Assembly (NCBI GenBank): GCA_035701265.1
Contig: DASSNU010000015.1
Coordinates: 62,001-126,000, forward strand
Reading direction: 5' to 3'
DNA length: 64,000 nt
Origin: DASSNU01 sp035701265
Lineage (GTDB): Bacteria > Gemmatimonadota > Gemmatimonadetes > Gemmatimonadales > Gemmatimonadaceae
The notes under the pieces are model-generated. The model ran no database searches and was not told where the DNA came from. It saw only the letters and a list, made by a program, of their open reading frames with translations. Both the position numbers and the translations under genes were made by a program. Shown in pieces: positions 27,359 to 34,533 of the stretch (position 1 is the first letter of the stretch; each line of letters opens with the position of its first letter).

Positions 27359-28660
27359 ATGGCATCGAGCGCGTACGAGTTGACTGCCTGTGCCGCCTGC
27401 AGCGACGCCCGCCAGCGCGAGATCGCCGACGAGGAGGACGTGCGCGCCGAGCTCGAGGCGCTCTGGATCTTTCACACGAAGCGTCTCCGCGCCGACATCC
27501 CCGCCGAGCGATTGCGCGACCGGTTGGCGTTCTCGCAGCGGCCGCCGCTCCGGCTGGCGCAGTGCGCGCGCTGCGGCACGGTGCGGCGCAATCCGGTGGA
27601 GCGCGCCTTCACGCTGCGTTCGGTGTACGCCGGCGAGACGCCGGAGGCGAACACGCTGCGCGCGCTCCTCCGCGCACAGTACACCACGGCGTTGGCGCAG
27701 GCGCGGCGGCTCACGCGGCTTCTTGGGCGCTCGGGGCACGCGCTGGAGGTGGGGAGCTACGCCGGCGCCTTTCTCCTGGCGGCGGTCGAGCTCGGCTGGA
27801 ACGTGGAAGGCATCGACGTCAACGAGAGCGCGGTGCGCTTCGCCCGGTCGCTCGGTCTCGCGGCGACGACGGGAGACGTGGGGAGCACGGCGCGCGACCG
27901 GCGCTTCGATGCGGTCGTGTTCTGGAACTGCTTCGACCAGTTGCCCGACCCTGCCGCCGCGCTGCGCGAGGCGTGCGCGCGTCTCGCGCCTGGAGGGCTG
28001 GTGGCGGTGCGCGTGCCGAACGGCGCGTTCTACGCGCGCATGCGAGCGTGGTCGCGCACCCCGCTGGCGCGACCGGCGCGCGCCCTGTTGGCGCACAACA
28101 ACCTGTTGTCCTTCCCGTACCGACACGGATTCACCGTACGCGCTCTCCGGCGCATGATGGCGCGTTGCGGCCTGCGCGTGGAGCGCGTGCGCGGCGGACC
28201 GCTGGTTCCGGTGGCCGACGAGTGGACGCGGTGGTGGGCGGTGTGGGAGGAGCGGGGGACGAAGGCGTTGCTGCGCACATGCGGCGTGCTCGCGCCGGTC
28301 GCGGAGCGATATGCGCCGTGGCTCGAGGTGTACGCGCGCGCCGTGCCCACACGGGACCGAGCCGCTTCCCGCGGTGCCACACCGGCACCGCGGGAAGTGG
28401 CTCGGAAGCCTGTCATCCGCCGGCGGTCAGTGCCCCGACTGCGAGCTCCGACCCCGGTTGCCGCCGCTCCCCCGCCCGCCGTGCTGGCTGGGGAGCCAGA
28501 GCTGGATGGCGCGCACGCGCCCCACGCCGGGGACGTCGCGCGGCGCGGCACGCCGAAGATCAGCGAGCGCGCGCGCCGCCCACGGGATCACGCGCCGCCG
28601 CTCGGCCGCTCCCGCGCCCTGCGCCGGACGGATCCGGAACGCCCCGCCCACTACAGGTAG
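27359..28660 (+). CDS. class I SAM-dependent methyltransferase with N-terminal Cys motif region
   Basis: 433 residues from the ATG at 27359 (MASSAYELTACAACSD). Residues 10-75 carry two CxxC pairs (CAAC, CARC), like the zinc-binding head of the C-methyltransferase type found with 'methyltransf_11/23' sugar and lipid enzymes. The SAM fold follows: HALEVGSYAGAFL (motif I), VEGIDVNESAVRFA, FDAVVFWNCFDQLPDPAAALREACARLAPGG. Conserved sequence ends near codon 330. The last 100 codons are Arg/Pro/Ala-rich, run over a 22-bp hairpin, and overlap 234 bases of the convergent gene, so this tail may not be a genuine domain. The substrate is unknown. Confidence 0.8.
   Translation: MASSAYELTACAACSDARQREIADEEDVRAELEALWIFHTKRLRADIPAERLRDRLAFSQRPPLRLAQCARCGTVRRNPVERAFTLRSVYAGETPEANTLRALLRAQYTTALAQARRLTRLLGRSGHALEVGSYAGAFLLAAVELGWNVEGIDVNESAVRFARSLGLAATTGDVGSTARDRRFDAVVFWNCFDQLPDPAAALREACARLAPGGLVAVRVPNGAFYARMRAWSRTPLARPARALLAHNNLLSFPYRHGFTVRALRRMMARCGLRVERVRGGPLVPVADEWTRWWAVWEERGTKALLRTCGVLAPVAERYAPWLEVYARAVPTRDRAASRGATPAPREVARKPVIRRRSVPRLRAPTPVAAAPPPAVLAGEPELDGAHAPHAGDVARRGTPKISERARRPRDHAPPLGRSRALRRTDPERPAHYR
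28357..28405. terminator. 22-bp stem, 5-base loop hairpin between convergent genes
   Basis: Left arm 28357-28378, loop ACACC at 28379-28383, right arm 28384-28405. Every position pairs, with one G-U in RNA. It starts 22 bases beyond the stop of the minus-strand gene ending at 28427 and lies inside the tail of the plus-strand methyltransferase frame. No T-run follows on either strand. It is most likely a bidirectional terminator or transcript-end stabiliser. Confidence 0.65.
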
Positions 28661-28948
28661 ATCTCCACCGGCCTGACGCGCGGTGAGGAGCGTGTGCAGC
28701 GCCGCCTCGAGCGTCTTCGGCGTGGCGGCGTCGGCGCGGAGCAGGATCACGTCGCCGGTGTCGGCGCTCGCGCTCCGGCGCACCAGGAAGAGCTCGCCCG
28801 GCGCCTCCGGCAGCCGCTCGAGCAGCGCGATGGTGACCGGGATGCGTGGAATCTTGCCCTGGCTATCCGCGCGCTGCGCATCGGCGCGCTGCGCGAGCGC
28901 ACCGCACACCAGGAGCGGCGCGACGAGCGCGATGAGTCTGTTCGTCAT
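28427..28948 (-). CDS. exported protein of unknown function (possible protease-inhibitor-like spore/germination family resemblance not supported)
   Basis: 173 residues. The ATG at 28948 is preceded by GAGGAA eight bases upstream. A signal peptide of about 28 residues (MTNRLIALVAPLLVCGALAQRADA) is followed by a compact domain: IPVTIALLERLPEAPGELFLVRRSASADTGDVILLRADAATPKTLEAALHTLLTARQAGGD. I do not recognise the family. The C-terminal 60 residues are Arg/Gly-rich and end just before a strong hairpin. It follows a lipoprotein gene with a 32-base gap and is likely cotranscribed with it. Confidence 0.65.
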   Translation of the reverse strand: MTNRLIALVAPLLVCGALAQRADAQRADSQGKIPRIPVTIALLERLPEAPGELFLVRRSASADTGDVILLRADAATPKTLEAALHTLLTARQAGGDLPVVGGAFRIRPAQGAGAAERRRVIPWAARALADLRRAAPRDVPGVGRVRAIQLWLPSQHGGRGSGGNRGRSSQSGH

Positions 28949-28980
28949 GGAAGTGTTCCTCGAAGTGATGATGAGCATGG

Positions 28981-29814
28981 TCAGCAGGTGGTCGCGTAGC
29001 CGCACGCGTACTCTTCCCACTGCCCCGTCCTCTCGTCGTAGATGTCGATGCACACCCACCGTACCACTGCGGTGAGCCCACAGACGCTCCGCCCGCCGTC
29101 GCCGACGCCCGTGTGGAAGTCCACCGTCTCGCCGTTGGTGTGATCGCCGGGGAAGTACTGCGTTCCTCCCGGCGGCGTCGTGCCGCCGCACGAGACGTCG
29201 AACGTGGCGTAGGGATCGTACGCCAGGTCGAACAGGCCATCGGAAGAAGTGGAGCCTGCGCTGCCGACGGTGCACCCGTCCCCACAGGCAGGTTGGTCGA
29301 CCGACTTCGAGCTCGATTCAGCGACGTTTCCCCATTCCCACGCTTTCGTGATGGGCGTGGGAGGGATCTTGTCACTCGCCTTGTGCACGGCGGCCCCTTC
29401 GACGATGTAGCCGCACGTCTTGGGTGCCGAGAGCGAGGTAGTGGTCCAGAGTGTGTGCGTCACGAACGGCACGTTGTACTGACCGGTGGTCGCCTCCTTC
29501 GTTGCCACCGTCGATGTCGCCGTGCGGAGCGTCAGACGCAGCGTCTGCTCCGCTGCCGTCCCCAGGTACTTCATGAAGGCCTGGCCGTAGGCCTTCTGAT
29601 CCTGGAAGCCCACATCTACCCAGTGTTCCAGGATCGCCGCGTTGGATGTGCCGGAGGTGACGTTCGATGGCAGTGTCGCGCCGCTGTCCACCAGTGTGGC
29701 GAGCACGCCGGCGGAATCGGCGGCGGCCTGGACATCCGGCGCCACGCTGTCGGCGCAGGCCAGCAGCCCGGCGGCGCAGAGCGCCGCCGGAAGCAGGAGA
29801 TATCGGGATCGCAT
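28981..29814 (-). CDS. secreted cysteine-containing lipoprotein, unknown function
   Basis: 277 residues. A signal peptide ends in LLAC (lipobox, Cys about residue 20). The mature protein has a helical front part (residues 25-90), then a Cys-containing half with CGDGCTVGSAG, VSCGGTTPPGG, RSVCGLTAVVRWVCIDIYDERTG and a C-terminal CGYATTC; eight or more cysteines suggest disulfides outside the cell. AGGGGTGG upstream of the ATG is a good ribosome-binding site. No known family is recognised. Confidence 0.7.
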   Translation of the reverse strand: MRSRYLLLPAALCAAGLLACADSVAPDVQAAADSAGVLATLVDSGATLPSNVTSGTSNAAILEHWVDVGFQDQKAYGQAFMKYLGTAAEQTLRLTLRTATSTVATKEATTGQYNVPFVTHTLWTTTSLSAPKTCGYIVEGAAVHKASDKIPPTPITKAWEWGNVAESSSKSVDQPACGDGCTVGSAGSTSSDGLFDLAYDPYATFDVSCGGTTPPGGTQYFPGDHTNGETVDFHTGVGDGGRSVCGLTAVVRWVCIDIYDERTGQWEEYACGYATTC

Positions 29815-29872
29815 GTGTCCACCCCTGTGAGGTCGATTCGTGGGCGTCCTCCTCGCGAGGGCGCCCGTTGCC

Positions 29873-31294
29873 TCACCGCAGGTCCCGACGGCATTCGATG
29901 CGGACGCGCAAGAGCAGCGTGACCACCACAGGGTCCGCGCCGGTCCGTCCCTTCACAGGACCGGCGATCCAGATATCCTCTGGCGCGGGGGTGGCTACCG
30001 CGAAGAAGCCGCGAAACGGATTCGGGAACTGTGTGAGCAGCTTTGCCGCGTACGATGTGTCGAGCGCAACGAGGTGCAGCTCACGCGACGGTTCCAGCAA
30101 ACCTTCCGAGACGCTTTCCACAACCCAGACCGGCGTGTCATCCAGCACCACCGGTGGGGCCACATAGTTCACGTCGGGATACACGACGGTCCACGAAGAG
30201 TCCGGCGAGGATGCGCGCCACACCTTCGCGCGTACCTCCTTTCGCGCTCCCATGCGACCACCGGCGTAGACGAGCCAGGTGAGCAGAAGGCGATCGCCGG
30301 CCCCGACCATGCTTTGCAGATACACGTTGAGGCTGTCGCCCTTGGCCGCCTTGTCGAAGAAGCGCCAGTCGTCGCGCTCCCGCGCATAGAGCATGAGCGA
30401 CGCGGAGATCATCGGGCCGCCAGGAATGACCGCGCGCTGGTCCGGATGCGCGATCCCGAGCACGAACCCGGTGCGCGATGCATACGCTGCGCGCGCGTTC
30501 GAGAGCACGCCTGGGGTGATGCGCGTGCTCCACCACGCATCTCCCGCGTGCTGCAACACCAGAATGTCGCGCGCCTGAGCGAACGCCCCACGGATCACTG
30601 CATCCATCGCCCACATGAGCGTGTCGTGCGCGGAAACGAGCGCCGACGCGTCGAAGGGGAGAGGAACCAGCGTGTCGGGGACGGGGACCGGCTCCACGTT
30701 ACCCCACGCTCTCTCGCGGTACACGCCATGCCACAGCTTCACGACGCCAGTGTCGCTGCCGTTGTGATACGGCGCCGAGAGCTCCGCGAAGACCACATCC
30801 CATCCACCGCCACGATGTGGCGCGGCACGCAATCCCATCAGCCTGTCGCCATGCGCCACCGGCGCGGTGACGATGCGCGCGCTCCCGTCCCGCGCGATCA
30901 CCGCGCCCAGGATGTCATCGCGCTCGACGTACTCCGCCGCGCCCGTGCTCGTGCGCCGCCACGCATAGACCGGCTTGCCGGCGAGCAACATCTCGTCCCC
31001 CGACACCGAGAGCACCGACGGCTCCACGTACAGCTCGAGCGAGTCCGCGCGGAGCGTGCTCCGGCCGATCTCCCGCGCGGTGCACCGCCCGCGCGCTGAA
31101 TCCGCCACAGCGCCCGTCGCACCCGCGCTTCGCGCACCTGCGTTCTGCGCACGCGCGTCCTGCGCACCCGCCTGCTGCACGGCTGCGACGAGCGCCAGCG
31201 AGACACTCACCGCCACCACGCACGCTCTTGACCGGCGCCGTGCTGCCAGCCCGCGATGATGCCCGTACGTAAGAACCAGCGCTCTGTCCGTCAT
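29873..31294 (-). CDS. exported protein of unknown function, possible beta-propeller
   Basis: 473 residues. The signal peptide is about residues 25-45 (VVAVSVSLALVAAVQQAGA), with a long charged region in front of it; a start inside the first 25 codons is possible. The mature protein has repeated W-containing strands (GGWDVVFAELS, DAWWSTRITPG, RDDWRFFDKAAKG, SSWTVVYPDVN, APEDIWIAGPVKG) spaced roughly as in a propeller, but I cannot count blades reliably. It ends 58 bases upstream of the lipoprotein gene, and the three exported proteins here may form one operon. Confidence 0.7.
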   Translation of the reverse strand: MTDRALVLTYGHHRGLAARRRSRACVVAVSVSLALVAAVQQAGAQDARAQNAGARSAGATGAVADSARGRCTAREIGRSTLRADSLELYVEPSVLSVSGDEMLLAGKPVYAWRRTSTGAAEYVERDDILGAVIARDGSARIVTAPVAHGDRLMGLRAAPHRGGGWDVVFAELSAPYHNGSDTGVVKLWHGVYRERAWGNVEPVPVPDTLVPLPFDASALVSAHDTLMWAMDAVIRGAFAQARDILVLQHAGDAWWSTRITPGVLSNARAAYASRTGFVLGIAHPDQRAVIPGGPMISASLMLYARERDDWRFFDKAAKGDSLNVYLQSMVGAGDRLLLTWLVYAGGRMGARKEVRAKVWRASSPDSSWTVVYPDVNYVAPPVVLDDTPVWVVESVSEGLLEPSRELHLVALDTSYAAKLLTQFPNPFRGFFAVATPAPEDIWIAGPVKGRTGADPVVVTLLLRVRIECRRDLR

Positions 31295-31330
31295 GCCTCG
31301 CCCGGCGCTCGGAGTCTGCCCTGTGAACGA

Positions 31331-31364
31331 CCGGGAGGTACAGCGCTACCGAGCCCCCTCCCGG
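31331..31364. terminator. 8-bp GC hairpin in gap between two minus-strand genes
   Basis: CCGGGAGG at 31331-31338 pairs with CCTCCCGG at 31357-31364, with an 18-base loop. It sits in the 155-base gap downstream of the metallophosphoesterase-cupredoxin gene and could end its transcript. No T-run is present. Confidence 0.4.
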
Positions 31365-31449
31365 CCCTTCGGAACGCGCACACGATACCGCCGGGGGCCT
31401 TCCCACGCACCATCAGAGCTCGGCGCGGCGCATCATTTTCCCGCGAGCC

Positions 31450-32736
31450 TCAGGTCACCACCACCGTCCCCACCATCCGCGGGTGGATCGCGCAGAAGTA
31501 GCCGTACCGACCCGGCTTCGTGAGCGCGAGCGAGAAACGCTGCCCGGTGTCGATCACCGGCGAGGGAGCGAAGCGCTTGTCCACGCTCACCACCTGATGC
31601 GGCACGTCGTCGCGGTTCACCCACGTGATGCGCGTCCCGCGCGACACACTCAGCGTTCCGGGCGTGAAGCTGAAGTTGTCGATCGCCACCTCGTTGGGCG
31701 CCGTGCGCACCGCCTCGCGCCGCGCGCCTGCAGCACCGGAGGCGAGCACACCGTGCGCGGTCACCGGCGGCGCACCGGAGAGCGACGCGTCCACCACCGC
31801 CAGCCCGTGCGCGCCGCGCACGTAGCGCACGTCGGCGATCCCCAGATAGTCACGCAGCGTCCCCGGCGGGACGGCGATCGGCCCCGGCGAGCGCGCCGTC
31901 CCCGGCGCCGGCTGCGGGAAGGCGGTGGAGAGCGCCGTGTGGAACGTCACGTTCCCTTCCACCTTCTGCATCACCTGGTGGATGTGCCCGTTGAGCACGG
32001 TCACCGAGCCGAACCTCTTGAGATACGAGAGCGCCAGCGCGCCATCGTCGGTGCCCCACCCCCAGTCGGGATACGCGCTCCACAGCGGCACGTGCGCGAA
32101 CACCACGATGGGCGTACTGCTCGCGAGCGACTTCACGTCACGCTCCAGCCACTCGAGCTGCTCGCGTCCCAGATTCCCGAGCCCGCCCGGTTTCAGGTCG
32201 AGCACGTTCACCAGTCCGATGAAGTGCACGCCGTTGTAGTCGAAGCTGTACCACCCGTTCCGACTGCCGCGCGGAGCGAAGCGTTTGAGGTACGACACAC
32301 CGCCGTCTCCCAGCACGTCGTGCTCTCCTGGCACGTAGAACACGCGCCCGGTGGTGCTGCGCGCCGAACGGACGATCTGCTCCACGGTGTCGAACTCGTC
32401 GGGCGCGGAGAGATGACTGATGTCTCCCGTGTGAATGACGAACGCCGGCTGGCGCGGGAGCGCGCCGATGCGGTGCACCGCTTCCTGCAGTGTGGCGACG
32501 ACGTGCGGGTTGGCCGCCTTGTCGAACCCCACGTGCGAATCGCTGATCTGCACGAAAGCGAAGTCGGCACCCGCCGCGGCCGCGGCGAGATCCTCCCCCG
32601 GACGGATGAGCCGCGACGCGGGGACTCCTCCCTGCATCATCCAGAGGAGACCCGTCCCCGTCCACGCCATGCACTTGAGAAATCCGCGACGGTCCACGCC
32701 GTCGTCGTTGTGGTCGTGATCGATGCGGTTCGACAT
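31450..32736 (-). CDS. Tat-exported metallophosphoesterase fused to a C-terminal cupredoxin
   Basis: 428 residues. A twin-arginine signal (DRRGFLKCMAWTGTG, residues 15-29) directs folded export. The calcineurin-like phosphoesterase blocks follow: QISDSHVG (Asp66, His68), IHTGDISH, PGEHD (GEHD where most have GNHD), FAHVPLW and LNGHIHQ. Residues about 346-428 form a plastocyanin-like domain with a type 1 copper set: His380 in DVPHQ, Cys415, His418 and Met421 in YFCAIHPRM. I chose the ATG at 32736 because GAGGAG lies seven bases upstream; the frame is open to a GTG at 32781. Divergent from an ECF sigma factor gene, with matching promoter-like motifs. The enzyme's substrate and the purpose of the copper site are unknown. 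Confidence 0.88.
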   Translation of the reverse strand: MSNRIDHDHNDDGVDRRGFLKCMAWTGTGLLWMMQGGVPASRLIRPGEDLAAAAAGADFAFVQISDSHVGFDKAANPHVVATLQEAVHRIGALPRQPAFVIHTGDISHLSAPDEFDTVEQIVRSARSTTGRVFYVPGEHDVLGDGGVSYLKRFAPRGSRNGWYSFDYNGVHFIGLVNVLDLKPGGLGNLGREQLEWLERDVKSLASSTPIVVFAHVPLWSAYPDWGWGTDDGALALSYLKRFGSVTVLNGHIHQVMQKVEGNVTFHTALSTAFPQPAPGTARSPGPIAVPPGTLRDYLGIADVRYVRGAHGLAVVDASLSGAPPVTAHGVLASGAAGARREAVRTAPNEVAIDNFSFTPGTLSVSRGTRITWVNRDDVPHQVVSVDKRFAPSPVIDTGQRFSLALTKPGRYGYFCAIHPRMVGTVVVT

Positions 32737-32849
32737 CTGCTCGCTCCTCGCCATGCGGCGGACGTTGGGCTTCCGCTCCACGTATGACCTGGGCTCGCAG
32801 GAACACGGCCGGAGCGGACGCGTGGCGCGGCCGTACCGGCCGCCATGGC

Positions 32850-32878
32850 GTAGACCCCCTCATCGGCGCTTTATTCCC
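32850..32878 (-). promoter_or_regulatory. ECF-type promoter-like motif driving the metallophosphoesterase-cupredoxin gene
   Basis: Read on the minus strand: GGGAATAAA (32878-32870), 14 bases, GTCTAC (32855-32850). The same pair occurs on the plus strand 13 bases away. GG(G)AA-type -35 and GTC-type -10 elements are characteristic of ECF sigma factors. It would give a leader of about 105 bases for the gene starting at 32736. Confidence 0.65.
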
Positions 32879-32891
32879 CAGGACGTGCGGC

Positions 32892-32921
32892 GGGAATAAA
32901 TCCACGAGCAGCATGGTCTAC
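32892..32921 (+). promoter_or_regulatory. ECF-type promoter-like motif driving the sigma/anti-sigma operon
   Basis: GGGAATAAA (32892-32900), 15 bases, GTCTAC (32916-32921). With the minus-strand copy it forms a perfect 9-bp inverted repeat (32870-32878 / 32892-32900). Transcription from here would start about 20 bases before the GTG at 32947. This is consistent with sigma-factor autoregulation. Confidence 0.65.
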
Positions 32922-32946
32922 TCTGGGGCGCCGGCGCGGTGCGACC

Positions 32947-33603
32947 GTGCCGGCAACACCACGGAGGCCATGCGAGCGAACCACGAGATCACCGGTGCGC
33001 GTACCATTCGCGGCGCGAAGGAGAGCGCAAACCGATGCCGGCGAGCGTAGCGCGGACGACGCGTCGCCACGCACGCGCGCGCCGGCGTCCGCATCCGACT
33101 TCGAGTCGCGCGCGCTCCCGCACCTCGATGCCGCCTATCGTCTCGCGCGCTACCTGCTCGGCGACGATGCCGACGCGGCCGATGCCGTCCAGGAAGCGTA
33201 CCTGCGCGCGCTCCGTGCCTTCGACCAGTTGCGCGCCGATGATGCGCGCGCGTGGCTGCTCACGATCGTCCGTCACACCTGCTATACCGCGCTCGCCGCG
33301 CGGCGCTCGCGCGACACCGAGGAATCGTTCGACGAGGACGTACACTCCAGCACGGACGCGGGCGACTCGCCCGACGATGAGCTCATCCGGCGCGCCACGC
33401 GCGAGTCGCTCGAGCGCGCGGTGGCGGCACTCCCGGCCGAGTATCGTGAGGCGTTCGTGCTGCGCGAGGTGGACGGGATGTCGTACAAGGAGATCGCCAC
33501 GATCACCCGCGTGCCGATCGGGACGGTGATGTCCCGTCTCGCTCGCGCACGCACCCGCCTTCGCTCGGCGCTCACGCGCGAAGGGGAGGAACACGTACGA
33601 TGA
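32947..33603 (+). CDS. ECF-family RNA polymerase sigma factor
   Basis: 218 residues from the GTG at 32947; an alternative GTG at 32995 gives 202. Region sigma-2 is ALPHLDAAYRLARYLLGDDADAADAVQEAYLRALRAFDQLR, with the DAxDAVQEA core and the RAWLLTIVRHTCY helix. An acidic linker (DTEESFDEDVHSSTDAGDSPDDE) follows, then sigma-4 with LPAEYREAFVLREVDGMSYKEIATITRVPIGTVMSRLARAR. Overlaps the anti-sigma gene by ATGA. Divergent from the metallophosphoesterase gene, with matching promoter-like motifs on both sides of the gap. The first 40 residues are poorly conserved, so the start is uncertain. Confidence 0.9.
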   Translation: MPATPRRPCERTTRSPVRVPFAARRRAQTDAGERSADDASPRTRAPASASDFESRALPHLDAAYRLARYLLGDDADAADAVQEAYLRALRAFDQLRADDARAWLLTIVRHTCYTALAARRSRDTEESFDEDVHSSTDAGDSPDDELIRRATRESLERAVAALPAEYREAFVLREVDGMSYKEIATITRVPIGTVMSRLARARTRLRSALTREGEEHVR

Positions 33604-34406
33604 CCGCGCCCTGTCAGTCCGACGAACGCGCGATGCTCCACGCGCTGGCCGACGGCGAGCTCTCCCAAGCGGAGCGCGAGCGCGTCGAGGCGCACGTCGC
33701 CGAGTGTGCATCGTGCCGGAGCGAGCTCGACGGTATAGACGCGCTCCACGCGGCGGTTGAGGAACGCCTCCCGCGCCACGACGCGCCTGCCGAGCTGCGC
33801 GCGCGTGTCAAGTCGATGGTGCGTCACGCGGACGATGCGCCGCGCCTGCGTGCGACGGTGCCGCGCTGGCAGATGCGCGCGTGGCGGTGGGGCGCCATCG
33901 CCGCCACCGCGCTCCTTGCGGTTGCGGTGGGACACGGGCTCTACCTGCGCGCACGACTCATCGCGCCGCAGGAAGTGGCGCTGCAGGAGGTGGTGTCCAA
34001 CCACGTGCGCGCGCTCATGCCCGGGCATCTCTACGACGTGCAGTCCACCGACGAGCACAACGTCAAGCCCTGGTTCGCCGGGCGGCTGGACTTCTCACCC
34101 GACGTTCCCGATCTCTCCGCGGCGGGCTTCCCCCTGCTCGGTGCGCGCGTGGACTACGTGACCTCACACCCCGCGGCCGCGCTCGTGTATGGGCGGCGGC
34201 ATCACGTGATCAACGTGCTCTCCTGGCGCGGCCAGGCGCCGTCGGGCTCGCCGGAGGAGTTCGACCGCAACGGGTATCACGTCGTGCGCTGGGGACGCGA
34301 CGGCACCGTCTACTGGGCGACGTCCGATCTGGCGTGGCCGGAGCTGCGTGAGTTCGTCCGTCTGTTCCGTGCGGCGCCGCCGGCGCCGGAGCCGGGAGGC
34401 CCGTAG
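33600..34406 (+). CDS. transmembrane anti-sigma factor with zinc-finger head
   Basis: 268 residues. The zf-HC2-type anti-sigma domain sits at 10-45 (LHALADGELSQAERERVEAHVAECASCRSEL: His plus CxxC zinc ligands), followed by a single transmembrane helix (about 97-118, WGAIAATALLAVAVGHGLYL) and an extracytoplasmic sensor domain of about 150 residues containing HNVKPWFAGRLDFSPDVPDL, a block common to ECF-linked anti-sigma factors. It should hold the neighbouring sigma factor inactive at the membrane until an external signal is sensed. Starts in the sigma stop codon (ATGA). Confidence 0.9.
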   Translation: MTAPCQSDERAMLHALADGELSQAERERVEAHVAECASCRSELDGIDALHAAVEERLPRHDAPAELRARVKSMVRHADDAPRLRATVPRWQMRAWRWGAIAATALLAVAVGHGLYLRARLIAPQEVALQEVVSNHVRALMPGHLYDVQSTDEHNVKPWFAGRLDFSPDVPDLSAAGFPLLGARVDYVTSHPAAALVYGRRHHVINVLSWRGQAPSGSPEEFDRNGYHVVRWGRDGTVYWATSDLAWPELREFVRLFRAAPPAPEPGGP

Positions 34407-34423
34407 TCAAACTCCGCCGGCCG

Positions 34424-34443
34424 GCGTCACTCACTGGTGACGC
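34424..34443. terminator. 7-bp hairpin after the anti-sigma gene
   Basis: GCGTCAC (34424-34430), 6-base loop, GTGACGC (34437-34443), 18 bases beyond the anti-sigma stop. No T-run. Possibly part of the transcript end together with the larger hairpin that follows. Confidence 0.4.
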
Positions 34444-34480
34444 GGATGACTTGCCGCGCAGCTGTCCCCAGGCGAGCTAC

Positions 34481-34530
34481 CGCATCGCGTCAGGCAGGTC
34501 GGCGCACGAACGACCGCCCGACGCGATGCG
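34481..34530. terminator. long hairpin between convergent anti-sigma and M16 peptidase genes
   Basis: Perfect outer stem of 11 bp: CGCATCGCGTC (34481-34491) with GACGCGATGCG (34520-34530). The 28-base interior can extend it (GGC/GCC and GGTCG/CGACC with single mismatches), giving about 19 pairs in all. It sits four bases before the stop of the minus-strand M16 gene, in the gap between two convergent units, so it is well placed as a bidirectional terminator. Confidence 0.6.
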
Positions 34531-34533
34531 TAC

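Noticed and set aside
32970..33050. ATG with a GGAGG site in another frame in front of the sigma factor body, giving a 26-codon leader frame
   Set aside because: Could be a leader peptide, but the residues are not informative and the sigma frame has its own GTG starts; no support beyond the ribosome-binding site.
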